Counted from the first letter of the stretch, positions 1 to 11,058 are shown. The stretch: DNA of 64,000 nucleotides from Syngnathus acus (GCF_901709675.1 NC_051095.1:6199956-6263955), one strand, 5' to 3'. Made by a program: numbers and translations. Notes: generated by a model not told the origin, from the letters alone.

Positions 1-2504
1 AACTCATCTTCCCAGGAAGCCCAGAAAACAGAGGAGAAGTTATTGGACTTCCCAGTGAAGTTGAGTCATATTCAGGCCGCTTCAAGGTTAGACAGAGTCT
101 TCTCTTCTCGGTCATGGGGTGGACTTTAGTGTCGGAACTTTTCTCTTTTGCAAAGGGTCTCCTTGGAGACGTTGGACGCCGAACTGCAGCGGCTGACGTG
201 CCGCATGCGCGCTCTCGAGGAGAGTGTCCAAAAGGACAGTGAGCTCCTGCAGCAGCTGGCCGTTTTCCTGCAGGTACCGCTGACAAGTATCTTCATGACT
301 TGCCCTATTTTTGCCAGTGTCGCTCGAGACTTGCCTGAAACTTTGTGGTGAGGATTCCACAATTCCTTCTGACCGTGTTTTAGGACACAACAGCGGAGCT
401 GTGCTCGTTGCGCGGCAGCCGCCAGCTGCTGAGCAAGGAGGCCGGCGAGCTGATAGACTTCTTTTGCGAGGACGCCGACACGTTCCGACTGGATGAGAGC
501 TTTGCTGTCCTGCAGGGCTTCTGCTGCAAGTTCAGCTGCGCTGTCAAGGTAGGCTGCTGGCACAGTTTGAACAGGGCGAAAATGTCTGCAGCAATATTTC
601 TCGATCATGTAGTACATGCTCGCAGAATGGCTCAAGCGGTTGTCGTTGTTGTTGACGAATGGCTCGTTGGCTGATTGAAGGAGAACAAAGAGCGGGAAGC
701 CAAGGAGCGGTCTCGGCGCCATCGCTTGCAAGTGCTGGAGGAGCAGAAGAGACATTCGTGGGCCGGCGGTGAGGAGGTACAACCGCACCAAATCCCAAAG
801 CGTGCTGTAAATCAGTTGACCGACCACTTTGCGCTGTGGCAGGTGGGCGGCACAATCAGCTCGTACTACAGTAGTGAAACAGATCTTTCGGCAGCCACGA
901 CGGAGCATGACGAGGCCAGCGTGCTCCTGGAGCTCCTCTCCCCCAAGTCGCGCAGCTGGCGCGCTTCTCGCCGGCGTACGGGACACGCTCGACACTCGCC
1001 GACGCAAAGCCCATCCTCGCCCTCTTGGAACACGTCGCCGTTGACACCGACGACTCCATACATCGCCTCCGACTTGGACAGCACCGGCCGAGACCACGCG
1101 GTTGCCTCCGTGACACAGCCGGCGCGTCGTCGCTGCAAAACACCTCCCGAAGACGGCCACGGTGACGCTAACGACGGCGGGAACATCGTGGCGCTCCTGG
1201 AGAACTGTTCGCTGGTCCCTGAGCCAAAGACCTCCGGAGAGATCGGTGCCTTTGCTTGCCTCCGCGATGTCGCCACCGTGGGTGCGGTAGAGCCGCGAGC
1301 TTCCGAAGAGGCGACGACAGCGCAGGCGGCGGTGACGTGGTGCGTGACTGCCGTGTGCGAGACAGACCAACCGGGAGAACAAGACCCGGCGTCCTTTGCT
1401 GCTCCGGCCCATTCCGAGCCAGTCAGTCACCAACCGCCGCCTTCCTCGGCGCTTTCCGTCCCACCCGCGGATTTTCCTCAGCCAGACCAGCGCAAGAAGT
1501 CTGGCTCGTCGGAAGCCGTCGCTACTGTCGCGAACGGGATCCGATCCAAGCTGGTGCGCACCCTCACCAGCTCTGAAAATCAAAACATGAGGAAAGTAGT
1601 GCCCGTTTCCAGGACAGGCAGAGAGAAACGAGGAGAGAAGCCCTCTCTTGCTCAGTCATCCCGACGCGCCAGCCTCCAGCTCCAGGATTCAACAGCACGC
1701 CGTGTTCCTTCTGCTCGCAAGCCAGCAGAGAAGATATGTCGCTCGACGCTGCAATCGCTTGGCGTTAAACGCAGCCCTCCCGCCGACGGCTCACCTGTTG
1801 CTCGTCCTCCCAACCTGTCGTCAGGCCCGTCTTTCGCCCGAAACACCGCCTCTTCCTCTTTCAGACAAACGCAAGCCGGCTGTCCACCAGCGAATGTCCC
1901 CAAACGTGCTTCTGAAGCATCCTCCAAAGCTTCCGCATCTGCCGCGCACCCTCGCGCCTCCTCATCTTTGTCCTCGCCCAAGAGGACCCAGAGTAAGAAG
2001 GGACCTCCAAGCATTGGCACACAGAGTATCAGGCCATCGGCAGGCATCAGCATGCCACCAAACATCAGGCCCACTTCGGAAATCAGGATCCCAGCGAGTG
2101 CTAGGGCACCAGCGAGTGCCAGGATCCCAGCGAGTGCTAGGGCACCAGCGAGTGCCAGAGAACCAGCGAGTGTCAGGGCTCCCTCGAGTGTCAAGGCTCC
2201 CTCGAGTGTCAGGGCTCCCTCGAGTGCCAGGGCTCCCTCGAGTGCCAGGACATCACCAGGCATCAGCACACCACCAAACATCAGGCCCCCTTTGAGAGTC
2301 AGGGCACCTGCAAGCGTCAAGACTCTTTCGAGTGCGAGATCACCTCCGAATTCCAAGACGTCGTCAACCGTCGGGAAGCCTCTGGACTCGACAGCCCCCA
2401 ACTCCCCGGCCTCCTCTAAAAGCCACAGAGGTGACGGAAGCTTCTCGGACAAGTCCGGCCAATTGCGGCGTTCGCTCGAGGTCCGCAAACCCAGCTGGAG
2501 ATAA
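1..2504 (+). CDS. fhdc1: FH2 domain-containing protein 1 (formin), 3' portion
   Basis: Partial gene entering from the left edge. Exons read in phase: 1-86, 156-273, 384-548 and a large last exon 681-2504 ending in TAA (about 730 residues in the window). The first three exons give the helical end of the FH2 domain (segments EAQKTEEKLLDFPVKL, ETLDAELQRLTCRM, GELIDFFCEDADTFRLDE). The last exon opens with the charged post-FH2 helix KENKEREAKERSRRHRLQ followed by QKRHSWAGGE. It then becomes a long, disordered, Ser/Pro/Arg-rich basic tail. Formins of this class nucleate actin through FH2; FHDC1 also binds microtubules through its C-terminal tail and acts at the Golgi and cilium (family knowledge). 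One huge terminal exon after FH2 fits FHDC1 better than INF2, its closest relative. The first donor (AG|GTTAGA) is weak, and the acceptor before 681 lacks a good pyrimidine tract, so exon edges there are less certain. Confidence 0.75.
2030..2340 (+). repeat. In-frame 18-bp minisatellite inside the fhdc1 tail
   Basis: Tandem 18-bp units encode hexapeptides of the type (I/A)PASAR, drifting to APSSVR, from about 2087 to 2250. The array is bracketed by a longer duplicated unit: CAGGCATCAGCA..CCACCAAACATCAGGCCC occurs near 2041 and again near 2257. All units stay in the reading frame, so the array lengthens a basic, disordered tail without breaking the gene. Copy number probably varies between individuals. 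Confidence 0.85.
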
Positions 2505-2601
2505 CACGAGACACGGATAACATGAACCACCACAAGCAGATACTCTCTTCACGAAATGAGCATTTGTGATCATTCCATGCTACGCAAGCTTGGCTTTACT
2601 C

Positions 2602-2607
2602 AATAAA
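2602..2607 (+). terminator. Polyadenylation signal of fhdc1
   Basis: AATAAA lies 98 bases after the fhdc1 stop codon in an otherwise non-coding stretch. It is the first canonical signal downstream and gives a short 3' UTR. Confidence 0.6.
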
Positions 2608-3199
2608 GGGAGCAATTTGTACTGAGAACAGTGAATTCACAGCTGTTAACTTGACTGACATGTCCATTTCTGTGTCACTGAGAGTCTGGTGGCTTTGGGA
2701 AGCTGTCGCTCATCGAAGAAAAATGTCTCGGGGAACCTTCGCAATGCCTAGATTAGAAAAAGCATTATTTGTATGAAAATGCAGGAACTGTAGTAGAACC
2801 CTTCCAATTTTATTTTCATGTATTTTCAAGCTTCTTGCAACTCCTCCCACAAAGCAAAAAAATGAAACCCTTGTTCCAATTCATGACATTTGCCAGTTGC
2901 AAAATAGGAGGAGCTAGCTAAACGCTTCCTTTCATTCCTTGTCACAACACACAGCAAAGCTCTAGTGGTCATCTGTCACGCCAGGAGGTCCAATGTCTCA
3001 AAGTGCGGGGTTCCACTGCCTCCATGTGATCATGCTTTTAGGAACTAGCTACTCCCATCTTGTCCTCTTGTGTCAGCCACTCAAAAATGATGGCAAAATT
3101 CAAATCGCTGCTTTGCTTTTCTTCCCCTCGCCCACAGTCCAATGAGAGTGGTGTCGTCCGGAGAAGAGTCGCCTGAGGAGCAATTGTTGGTGTAGAGCA

Positions 3200-3680
3200 G
3201 TGGGGCGCGCCCCCCTAGGCGGTGCGATACCAAGGGGGGCGCGTGTGATACCAGGGAACATGCTTTTCCTTTGGCTGTACTAGATTAAAGGAGTATCCGC
3301 TCTAAAGTGGAGAGAGCACAGAAGTCAAAGTCAAAGTCAGCGTTATTGTCAATCCTTCATATGTCAAGACACACTCGCATACACCGCACAGAGCAGGCGA
3401 TAAAAAGTATTTTTATTGTATTTTTTCCAACATAAAATGGCAGTTGGTCAAGAATATTTATAGTTTAAATAAATTATAATTCATTTTTAATTTCAGGCAA
3501 AGTGATGCACATGGAATTTGTTCTGTTACAGACTAAAAAACAATGTTATTAATAGTTATTCTTTATTGTAAGTTTCCTTTTTATTTATATTTTGTTTTCT
3601 TTATTGTTAATAACATGGGGAGGGGGGGCGAGAAATGATTTCTTCTCCTTGAAAGAGAGAGAGTAGGTGATAACGGCGAT
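3200..3680. mobile_element. Degenerate hAT-like element, possibly with a nested repeat tail
   Basis: The left part begins AGCAGTGGGGCGCGCCCCCC and has further GGGGGGCGCG motifs. The right part holds GGGGGGGCGAGAAATGATTT. These resemble the G-rich ends of fish hAT elements that start CAGTGG. A block with GTCAAAGTCAAAGTCAGCG near 3327 looks like an inserted retroposon tail. No clear target-site duplication was found. The call rests on pattern resemblance only. The rest of 2608-3800 holds nothing else I recognise. Confidence 0.35.
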
Positions 3681-3816
3681 GGAGGTGTGAACATGGGGGT
3701 TGTGGGGGGAACTGTACTCAGCCAGCTCGGCCTCCTGTTAGTTTCCAAAGGGTGCTCCCATCTTGTGGACAGTTTGACCTTTTGTGAAAACAACTGTGGC
3801 GCCTACGCGTTCGTTC

Positions 3817-4065
3817 TCATATCAAAGTTTGAAGAGAGGAAGTGATGATGCTTCCAGCCAGTTGTCGGGCGAGCGCACCAACTGGGTCTTGGCCACCCGG
3901 TCGGCTGCTTTTACCACGCAAGAGTTGGCCGACGACGTCGCGGGCCAGATAGTCGGCGAAAGTATCCAAGGCGGATCCGGGAATGCAGGTGGGCGGATTG
4001 AATCGCTGCTGCGCTTCCTTCACGTGTCCGGACAACCCGCTGGGATTTTCAGTCAATGTATTCAT
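3817..4065 (-). CDS. Putative small exon with amphipathic helices, possible A-kinase anchoring protein
   Basis: Minus-strand open frame of 82 codons ending in TGA at 3817-3819. It may begin at ATG 4065 or, more likely, at a splice acceptor inside the frame near 4036 (AAAATCCCAG|C). It encodes two short amphipathic helices, DTFADYLARDVVGQLL and GALARQLAGSIITSSLQTL, with small hydrophobic residues spaced 3-4 apart as in RII-binding helices of AKAPs. A minus-strand AATAAA (TTTATT on +) lies about 210-250 bases beyond the stop. In human, AKAP4 is next to CCNB3, which is the adjacent gene here. I did not find upstream exons. The plus-strand frame over the same bases looks like its shadow. The AKAP identity is inference. 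Confidence 0.3.
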   Translation of the reverse strand: MNTLTENPSGLSGHVKEAQQRFNPPTCIPGSALDTFADYLARDVVGQLLRGKSSRPGGQDPVGALARQLAGSIITSSLQTLI

Positions 4066-4912
4066 CGTGGCTCCCTATTGATATGGAAACAGAGTCGATC
4101 AGACAGATCGGATCAAGGCCAGTCCGATCAAAGCAGCAGCAGTGGTGATTTTGTTTGTTTATCACGCCATCACTCCAAAGAATCTTCACAAACATCAACA
4201 GCAGACCACATTACTGCTCATGCAACATGCGTGAAGGACGAGGGCCTCTTGCAACAGCCGGAGGCCACGCATAGGCCTGTTCCCCATAGCTGTTCATTCC
4301 TTATAGTGACCTGGTTTTTGGTCCCCGTGAATGTTGTTGGCATCAGGCGGAATCATTGTACCTCCAAAATCATCACTTTTCAGTAGAACCCCAAAATGGC
4401 GGGATTTGTTCAACCATTAGCAATGCATAATAACAACATGCACACACTTTGCGAAAATATCACTACAAAAAGAGTACAATACAGAAAACAAAAACAAATA
4501 AATGCAATCTTAGTTACATCGAACTCACCAGAAGGGTTTCTCAATGCTCCCACGACACTTGTGTCACTGAGTTTGAACACAAACCACCACGCTCACTTCC
4601 TGAGCCTTTAACAGGAAGTGTAATGAGTGTGTGTGTGTGTGTGCGCATTAATATCCTTGATATGACAAGAAATCGAGTGTGCTGTTTGCATTGTATTCGT
4701 GCTGTCATCCTGACCTCTGAGGCCTATTTGGAACAATTGCTGGGATGTGTGTAAAGTTTGCAAGCAGTAATAATTAACTCAAGTGTCATCACTTGGTGAG
4801 AAAAAAGCACATGAATGAATCTAAATGTGACTGTGTGTATGGTGGTGTCAAGTATTGTATTTTTTCATAGGACAGTATTCGTTGGTCACGTGTTTCAAAC
4901 CTATATATTCCT

Positions 4913-5223
4913 ATTGGTCGTTTCCCAGCCTTGGCCCTTTGTGTTTGAAAGTAATGCATAATCTCCCGGTAACATTTGGAGCTCGACGACAAATATAAGA
5001 TGAGAAGTTGACTTTGTTTTTGCATTGGGATTCATTTAATGACCTTTTAGATGACATATAAAATAGAAACAATCAACTGAGTTACTTGGTGTTTGGCTTT
5101 GAATGCAGTAAGACCACGCGTCTCTCCCACTTGGGAGAAGACATCCAAAAAAACGAGCAGTCCATCAAAGCTGCATTCCTAGGAGCTCGCTGATTGGTTC
5201 GCACTGCTTTAAGTCTAGCCAAT
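4913..5223 (+). promoter_or_regulatory. Cyclin B3 promoter region with CCAAT boxes
   Basis: An inverted CCAAT box (ATTGG, 5193-5197) and a direct one (CCAAT, 5219-5223) lie about 26 bases apart, with a further ATTGG at 4913-4917. They sit roughly 150 bases or less upstream of the inferred first non-coding exon. Closely paired CCAAT boxes bound by NF-Y are typical of G2/M cyclin promoters. No TATA box is evident. The transcription start is inferred, not seen. Confidence 0.5.
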
Positions 5224-5299
5224 CGCGAGGCTGCACCATGATTCGAGTCTGCAAAAGAAAACATAACGTCGGTCTTGGCGGTTGGTAAAGCACGGCTTC

Positions 5300-5367
5300 C
5301 AATCTTCTTCAAGTGAACATACTCTGCCGTTTCCCAAGCGTTCCACTTGCGGGCATCGTCACACAAG
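5300..5367 (+). other. Inferred 5' non-coding exon of cyclin B3
   Basis: A strong donor, CACAAG|GTAAGC, ends an exon at 5367. A good acceptor, TTTTGTGCAG|G, opens the first coding exon at 5520. The left edge is a guess. This explains how the ATG at 5525 lies only five bases into its exon. Confidence 0.45.
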
Positions 5368-5524
5368 GTAAGCAAAGCCCTCCTGTTGACAGTTTGGATG
5401 CAAGCGAGTTCAGAGATTCGCGTGTTGTCGATACAAGTCGATACAGAATCGCTCCACTTTGGAGGCCTGAGCTTTGGGGCTTGCGCGTGCCCCCCGATGC
5501 CAAACGCTCTTTTGTGCAGGTGCC

Positions 5525-6636
5525 ATGCCTTCCGTCAGAGGCAGGAGAGGCCTCGTTGCTGCTGCCCTTAATGTTCCCGTTGAGGTAGGCAAAAATGTAG
5601 CCGAGTTATGCGTGCGCATGTTGTGACGCCCCTGTCCCGCTCAATCATCTCGGTTGTTTTGCAGCAGCAGCAGCATGAAGAGCAAGAAGTTTCAAAGTCC
5701 AAGAGGTCCACTTCGCCTTGCCTCGGAGTCCCCAAGCTCAAGAAGAGGAGAGCCCTGGTCGACATGACCAATGTGAGCATCGCATATTGTTTCACCTCTA
5801 ATATTCACTACCAACCATCACGGCCATAGTCATCAAAGTGTCGATCAAAAAACATCACGCACGCAGGCTTTTGCGCTTCACCCCTTCGGTACACTATTGC
5901 TGTGCACATGACATGGCTGCGTGTCTTAACCAATAAAAATCACAGCATTTTTGATGATTTCAGCACTCCTGGTTTATGTTTGAATCCTAGCGAATCAATC
6001 ACAATCAAGTTAGCAATCAACAATCAATGCTCGTTCTTTGGAGCCATTACACGAAACGATCGTTTTCCTGCCGCACACCCGAGGATCCCTTGCAGCGTTT
6101 GGGAATCGTTGCATTCACTTGCATTGTGCTTTACAGGCTCACAAAGTCCACATCAGCTTCCTGGGCAGGAAGAAGAAAAAGAAGAAGCAGCAGGAGGTGA
6201 AGAAAACCAGCTCCCCGTCAGAAAAAAGTCAAGCCGAGCAGCGAAGGTAGCGTCCGCGTCTTTGGTTTCCTCGCACCGTTTCCAGCAGCTTGTTTCACGT
6301 TGCGCAGCTCGACGTCTGAGAGCACTGAGGGAAAATCGTCTGAAAATGATGAAGAGGAGAAAGAGGAAGCTGAAGAGGAAGCTGAAGAGCAAGCGGTCTG
6401 CCACGTGGAGCAGGACCTTGTTACATCCGAGGTGAGCCCCCCCCCCCCCCCCCCCCCCCCCCAATCCTAGCCAGGGGAGCTTTCAATATTCACTTCCACC
6501 TCTCCAGGTTCCGGTCGAGTTTGATGTGGACTCTGAAAACCGCGACGATTGTTTCATGATTCCCGAGTACGCCAAGGACATTTTTGACTACCTCAAAAGT
6601 CGAGAGGTGAGCGGTGCAATCTGGTCCCGGCAGGAG

Positions 6637-6667
<31 letters not shown>

Positions 6668-8299
6668 GTTTAATGATCCTTTTGGGCTCTCTGGGGCCCT
6701 ACGTGTATTTCTTACGCTTGCTTTCAGGAGAAGTTTGTGCTGCAAGATTACATGTGCCAGCAGCCCAGCATCAACGCCGAGATGCGTGCCATTCTTGTGG
6801 ACTGGCTGGTGGAAGTACAGGTGAGTGGCGTCGTCACGTGCGAAGGCTACCCGTGCCACTCTCACACTACCCCCCCACCCCCCCCCCCCCCCCCACCCAC
6901 ACACACACACACACCACCAGGAGAACTTTGAGCTCTACCACGAGACTCTTTACCTGGCTGTGAAGCTGACTGACCACTTCCTGGCACGGACCCCCATTCA
7001 TCGTGACTCACTGCAGCTAGTGGGCTCTACCGCCATGCTGCTGGCTTCCAAGTTTGAGGTACGCGGGTGTGGGTGCCTTTTGAGACCTGACAAGACCCGG
7101 AAGCAAGGTTCATTCCCGCTAAGAAATAGACCACACAGTGTTGTGACCATGTGTTTTGCAGGAGCGCGACCCACTTTCCGTGGACAACTTCCTGTACATT
7201 TGTGACGACGCCTACAACAGGGAGCAGTTTCTCCACATGGAGGCCAGCATCCTGCAAGCGCTCTCTTTCGACATCGGCATCCCCGTTGCCTACCACTTCC
7301 TCCGGCGCTACGCCAAGGCAAGTCCCGAGCCAGTGTTCCTTCTTTGCATTTTCATTTGGCCAAAAGACTATAGGGAAAAGAGAAACGTTTGACAATGGCT
7401 TAAAGAGATCAATTAAGATGATAAATGGCGTGATGTTTAACACACACATTTTGTGTGTGTGTGTGTGTTTGCTAAAGCTAAGAGCAAGAATGGCAGCTAC
7501 GCAAGTCACTCATGTGTTTTTGTGCCGCGTGTGCAGTGCGCCGGCGTGGGTATGGACACGCTGACACTGGCGCGCTACTTTAGCGAGCTGAGCCTGATGG
7601 ACTTTGAGCTGGTGCAGGAGCGAAGCTCGCTGCTGGCAGCCGCCTGCCTGCTTCTTGCTCTGCTCACCAAAGATCTGCCAGGATGGGTACGGATTTGTGG
7701 CGACGTGTCGCCGGACGCCTTTCGTCTTGTCATTCTCGTTTCTGTGCTCGTAGCCGCCCGTCCTGCAGTTTCACAGCGGCTACGAAATTTCCGAATTGGC
7801 CCCCGTCGTCCGGAAGATTTACTCGATGGTGGCGCAGCCTACCAGCAGCGAGCTGAAGGTGGTCCGCAGCAAATACTCCCACGAGTAAGATTACACACTA
7901 CAAAATGATTAATATTATTACTATTAAACAAAACAAGGAAGAATTTGTTCACTACATCTTTGGGAATTTGGGTTTGTAATTGTGCATCAGAAACCACACC
8001 TAGTCATCTTCCAACTTTTTTTTTCTCCATTTGACTGTCAATTCAACTTCATAGTCTACTTCTGCAAACAAAAAATGGAAAGAGGAATGACTTCAAATGA
8101 TCCCCCCCCCCCCCCCCCCCCCCCCCACACCTTTTTTTCCTAATTCAACATTAATATTTAACGGGTGATTTTTCCAATTGATTTGTGTTCTGTCCCCCTT
8201 CCCAGGGTATTTTTCCGAGTTGCTTCCCTGCCACTGGTGGACTATGATGTCTTGGAGAAGACTTTAGAACCTCAAAGGTTCCCTCTGATACAGTTGTAA
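5525..8299 (+). CDS. ccnb3: G2/mitotic-specific cyclin B3
   Basis: Complete gene of about 420 residues. Coding exons: 5525-5584, 5665-5772, 6137-6246, 6308-6431, 6508-6606, 6728-6820, 6921-7058, 7162-7317, 7537-7686, 7754-7884, 8206-8299 (TAA). All phases join. Exon 2 contains a destruction box, RRALVDMTN (RxxLxxxxN), for APC/C-driven degradation. A Lys-rich, likely nuclear-localising stretch ([10 protein letters not shown]) and an acidic Glu-rich linker follow. The cyclin box starts at [15 protein letters not shown] and includes [26 protein letters not shown] and [13 protein letters not shown]. The C-terminal cyclin fold ends [17 protein letters not shown]. The protein activates CDK1 in mitosis and meiosis (family knowledge). 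It lacks the giant repetitive exon of mammalian CCNB3, so its short form is the ancestral type. The intron after 7317 uses a GC donor (AAG|GCAAGT). Several introns carry long poly-C runs. Confidence 0.93.
6437..6462 (+). repeat. Poly-C tract directly after a ccnb3 donor site
   Basis: Twenty-six consecutive C start at intron position +6 (GAG|GTGAGC). Two similar C runs occur in other ccnb3 introns, about 6870-6894 just upstream of a CA-rich acceptor, and 8102-8126. The complementary strand would be G-rich. Confidence 0.9.
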
Positions 8300-8404
8300 A
8301 TAGTTAATATGTTAAATATTTATACTCATTGTTTGTCCCATTCTATTGCTGTTGCAAAGTGTTCAGGTTCTTAAAAACATTTTAGTATTAATGTTCAGCC
8401 TTTT

Positions 8405-8502
8405 AATAAAAAAAAAAAAAAGCTAACTTGGCAAAAGTAATTTTGTCCATTACTTTTCTAATGGCCCGTGTGTATTAAGGTTTGCCATTGTTTTAAAATA
8501 AA
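8405..8502 (+). terminator. Polyadenylation signals of ccnb3
   Basis: AATAAA occurs at 8405-8410 (in an A-rich run) and again at 8497-8502, giving 3' UTRs of roughly 110 or 200 bases after the TAA at 8297-8299. Confidence 0.6.
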
Positions 8503-8557
8503 GATGTTTCATACTGTGAACGTCTCCATTTGACTTTTGTGGCGATTAAGACACAAG

Positions 8558-8571
8558 CCGCTAGAGGGCAG
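8558..8571 (+). promoter_or_regulatory. CTCF-like core motif
   Basis: CCGCTAGAGGGCAG matches the core CCASYAGRKGGCRS with one difference. It lies just beyond the ccnb3 3' end, at the border of the 22-kb gene-poor stretch. Confidence 0.35.
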
Positions 8572-9119
8572 AAGCAGACCAGCTAGCTCGTCTGGTGAGG
8601 TTAGGGTTAGCTTCATCACGGTTCATTCGCTCGTGTTTTGTCATGACGTCACAGGTGCATCCTGTTGGCAACAATAGTAAACAAACCCTAACTATATTCC
8701 CCGTATGTACAGTACGATTTGCAAACATGAACTAAATCCATTCTCTTTCTAATATAAGTATTTACGCTTAATATCGTCATCGCTTTGTCAAAATTAATTT
8801 GATGACATAGCTTATTCAAGTTTATTTTGTCGGGACTATCCTGATTAGAATAGAGTCAAAGATGTATTTTCATTGAGGTTTGAATTTCAGTAAACATCCA
8901 CCTCGCCCCCGGTTACCGTAAAGGATTAATCTAATGGGTTTTGAGGCCTTCTGTGTAATTCTTTGCTGTTCTATTCTCTTTCTAAACCCCGAGGTAGCCC
9001 CTAAGGACCACTTGGGTAACCAGTGAGCCTCTTTAATAAAAAAGCTTGCTGTTTGTATTTTAATTGTTCCGGGAGAAAAAAAGTAATCGCTCCACTTATC
9101 ACTCAGCTGTGTTTAATCT

Positions 9120-9361
9120 TTTGAAATAATTTGCACAGAAATAAATTTGGTCACAATATTGGGGGGTATAGGGCAAAGGTCACCCTTGTACCGAACGACT
9201 ACATAATATTGTTCATAGAGAAGTGCTTGTGGCAGAAACAATTATGAGGGGGATATTTTATTACCAAGTATTTTGAACCAATTTGCTTCAAACTGATGGT
9301 AGCCATTTGCATTCAGCAGTAACCACGACGCCGCTCTCAGTTTCAAAAAGGTTGCTGACCC
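9120..9361 (-). mobile_element. Terminal fragment of a hAT element
   Basis: Read on the minus strand from 9361 it begins CAGGGGTCAGCAACCTTTTT and continues GAAACTGAGAGCGGCG, a start typical of fish hAT elements. The other end and the target-site duplication were not found, so this is a truncated or decayed copy. Confidence 0.5.
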
Positions 9362-9744
9362 CTGCCCTTGACACTTTACAATGAACCTGTTAATTTGCTC
9401 TTCATGGCTGGTTGCACTTTTAACGCGTCTCCAACCAGACTTGTGTGGAAAGTGCTCTGTTCAACACCAAAGCACTCTTTCACATTAGCTTTGCAATCTC
9501 GTTTCTCGTTTGGTGAGTCTCACGGGCCGCTACCCCTACTCCGCCTTTAGCCAACACGATGCTTATTAGAAGTGTAGCTTATTTGCTGCCATGGAGGCGA
9601 GGAGTAGTTAGAGGAGATGATCCATACTTTGGGTGGACAATGTTTAGCCACGTCAGCAAGCATGCGCATGAACGTGCCTTTTGAGTTAGGGTTGAAGTAA
9701 GACAAGCTTGAAAACGTTAGGTCCAGACAGTGCAAGAGGAGCGC

Positions 9745-9960
9745 ATATCCTTTAATTTGGGAGGTCCCCCAGGGGTCAGTCCTAAAACCCTTTGTGTTCA
9801 GTCTGTGTGCTCCCTTTGAGTGATGGTCGCGATGATCTTTGATGAGGCCCGTTGCGTTGGGATTGCTAGAAAATGAGAACAGCCTGGTATAAACGGGGAC
9901 ATGGCTTCTGTTCTCGATCTGTGCGGTTTGATTAAGCGAGAATGCAGATGCCAAATATGA
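9745..9960 (+). mobile_element. Weak L2-like reverse transcriptase relic
   Basis: GGAGGTCCCCCAGGGGTCAGTCC aligns by eye with the codons for the G-V-P-Q-G-S-V-L-G-P box of LINE reverse transcriptases, as seen better at 16012. The frame is broken on both sides. A weak call, supported by two better relics on the same strand nearby. Confidence 0.35.
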
Positions 9961-10207
9961 ATTGGGAGGGTTAAGCGCAGCATTTTGATCTAATTACGAT
10001 CAGTTGTTGGGAGATTAACTCATTATCCAAATGATCATTGGAAAACGCTTTTCACTTCCCTCGGGCGTTGACTCCGCTACGTACGCTATTCTGTATACTC
10101 CCTCGCTCAGCTGCTTTGACTCCCATTCAAATATAAGTGACGTACATCCCTTTCATCCCTGGGGTCTCATATGATGTGATTCATAACCCGCTGTTATGTT
10201 TTTCCAG

Positions 10208-10296
10208 ACTGCGAAGAAGGCGCCGTTGGCTAGTGAGACCACAAGACAGACACGCCGTCGACACAACAACCCAACGCCTTGCCGTGATGCTCGTAG
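10208..10296 (+). CDS. Candidate internal exon of an unidentified gene
   Basis: Acceptor TGTTTTTCCAG|A and donor CGTAG|GTGAGC bracket 89 bases open in one frame (TAKKAPLASETTRQT..., very basic). It ends in phase 2, which fits the start phase of the candidate exon at 17992. I recognise no family. Splice-site pairs like this arise by chance, so confidence is low. Confidence 0.2.
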
Positions 10297-11017
10297 GTGA
10301 GCTCAACACGCAATTGAGTCTTTTACATCAGGTTTAAAACTTTTAGATAGAGTACCAGAAGTTATGGAACGATTTTGCCTCATGTTGCCTTTAATTAGAG
10401 TCACAAGTTAGCTTTGTGAAATGTTGACTTTTTTGTCCATTCTTGTTATGATGTTCTTGCGCTTCTTCTAGTGAGGATATTTTGAAATGTATCTCGTGGC
10501 CAAAATCACACATTACCCTGGAGCCTCTTTTTCCTTGAGGAGCACAATGCATCATCAGATATATATTGATAACTGCTGCGCCCCCCTCGGGCTAGTACCA
10601 AATATCGACAAACTAAGGCTTGGCTACGCTCGCCCTGCAAATTCAATATTGATTCAGCACATTCACAGGTTGTCTGGATTGAGGCTGCCTTCCTTCCACC
10701 AAATAACAACAAAATGATGAGGCAAGCAAGCGATGGGCCTTTTAGCTTTCAAATCTGAAAATTGGATTATTGTGCAAGACGAGAATTAGTCGAAAGGAAA
10801 GTTGTTCCAAGTGCCCTTTGGGATAGATAAGGGTCAACCTTCAGGCCTTCAGCTTCCATCTCTCAGTTGACCGAATGACGGTCACCAAACAGCGTCGTCA
10901 TGTTCCCAAACAATACAAATACGCGTGAGCTGAAATACACTGGTACAAATCCACTTTCCAATCCATTTTTGGGCATTAATCAGGTGTCGCATCCCTGCCC
11001 CCCTAATCTCTTTTGTA

Positions 11018-11020
<3 letters not shown>

Positions 11021-11058
<38 letters not shown>

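Noticed and set aside
126-1583. Long minus-strand open frame opposite fhdc1
   Set aside because: It overlaps three fhdc1 exons and introns, is rich in Arg and Gly as expected for antisense of GC-rich coding sequence, and has no domains or splice logic.
3784-4386. 200-codon plus-strand open frame
   Set aside because: It has no recognisable motifs and includes the antisense of the better minus-strand frame at 3817-4065.
5082-5375. 97-codon minus-strand frame over the ccnb3 promoter
   Set aside because: No domains; overlaps the CCAAT region and the inferred first exon on the other strand.
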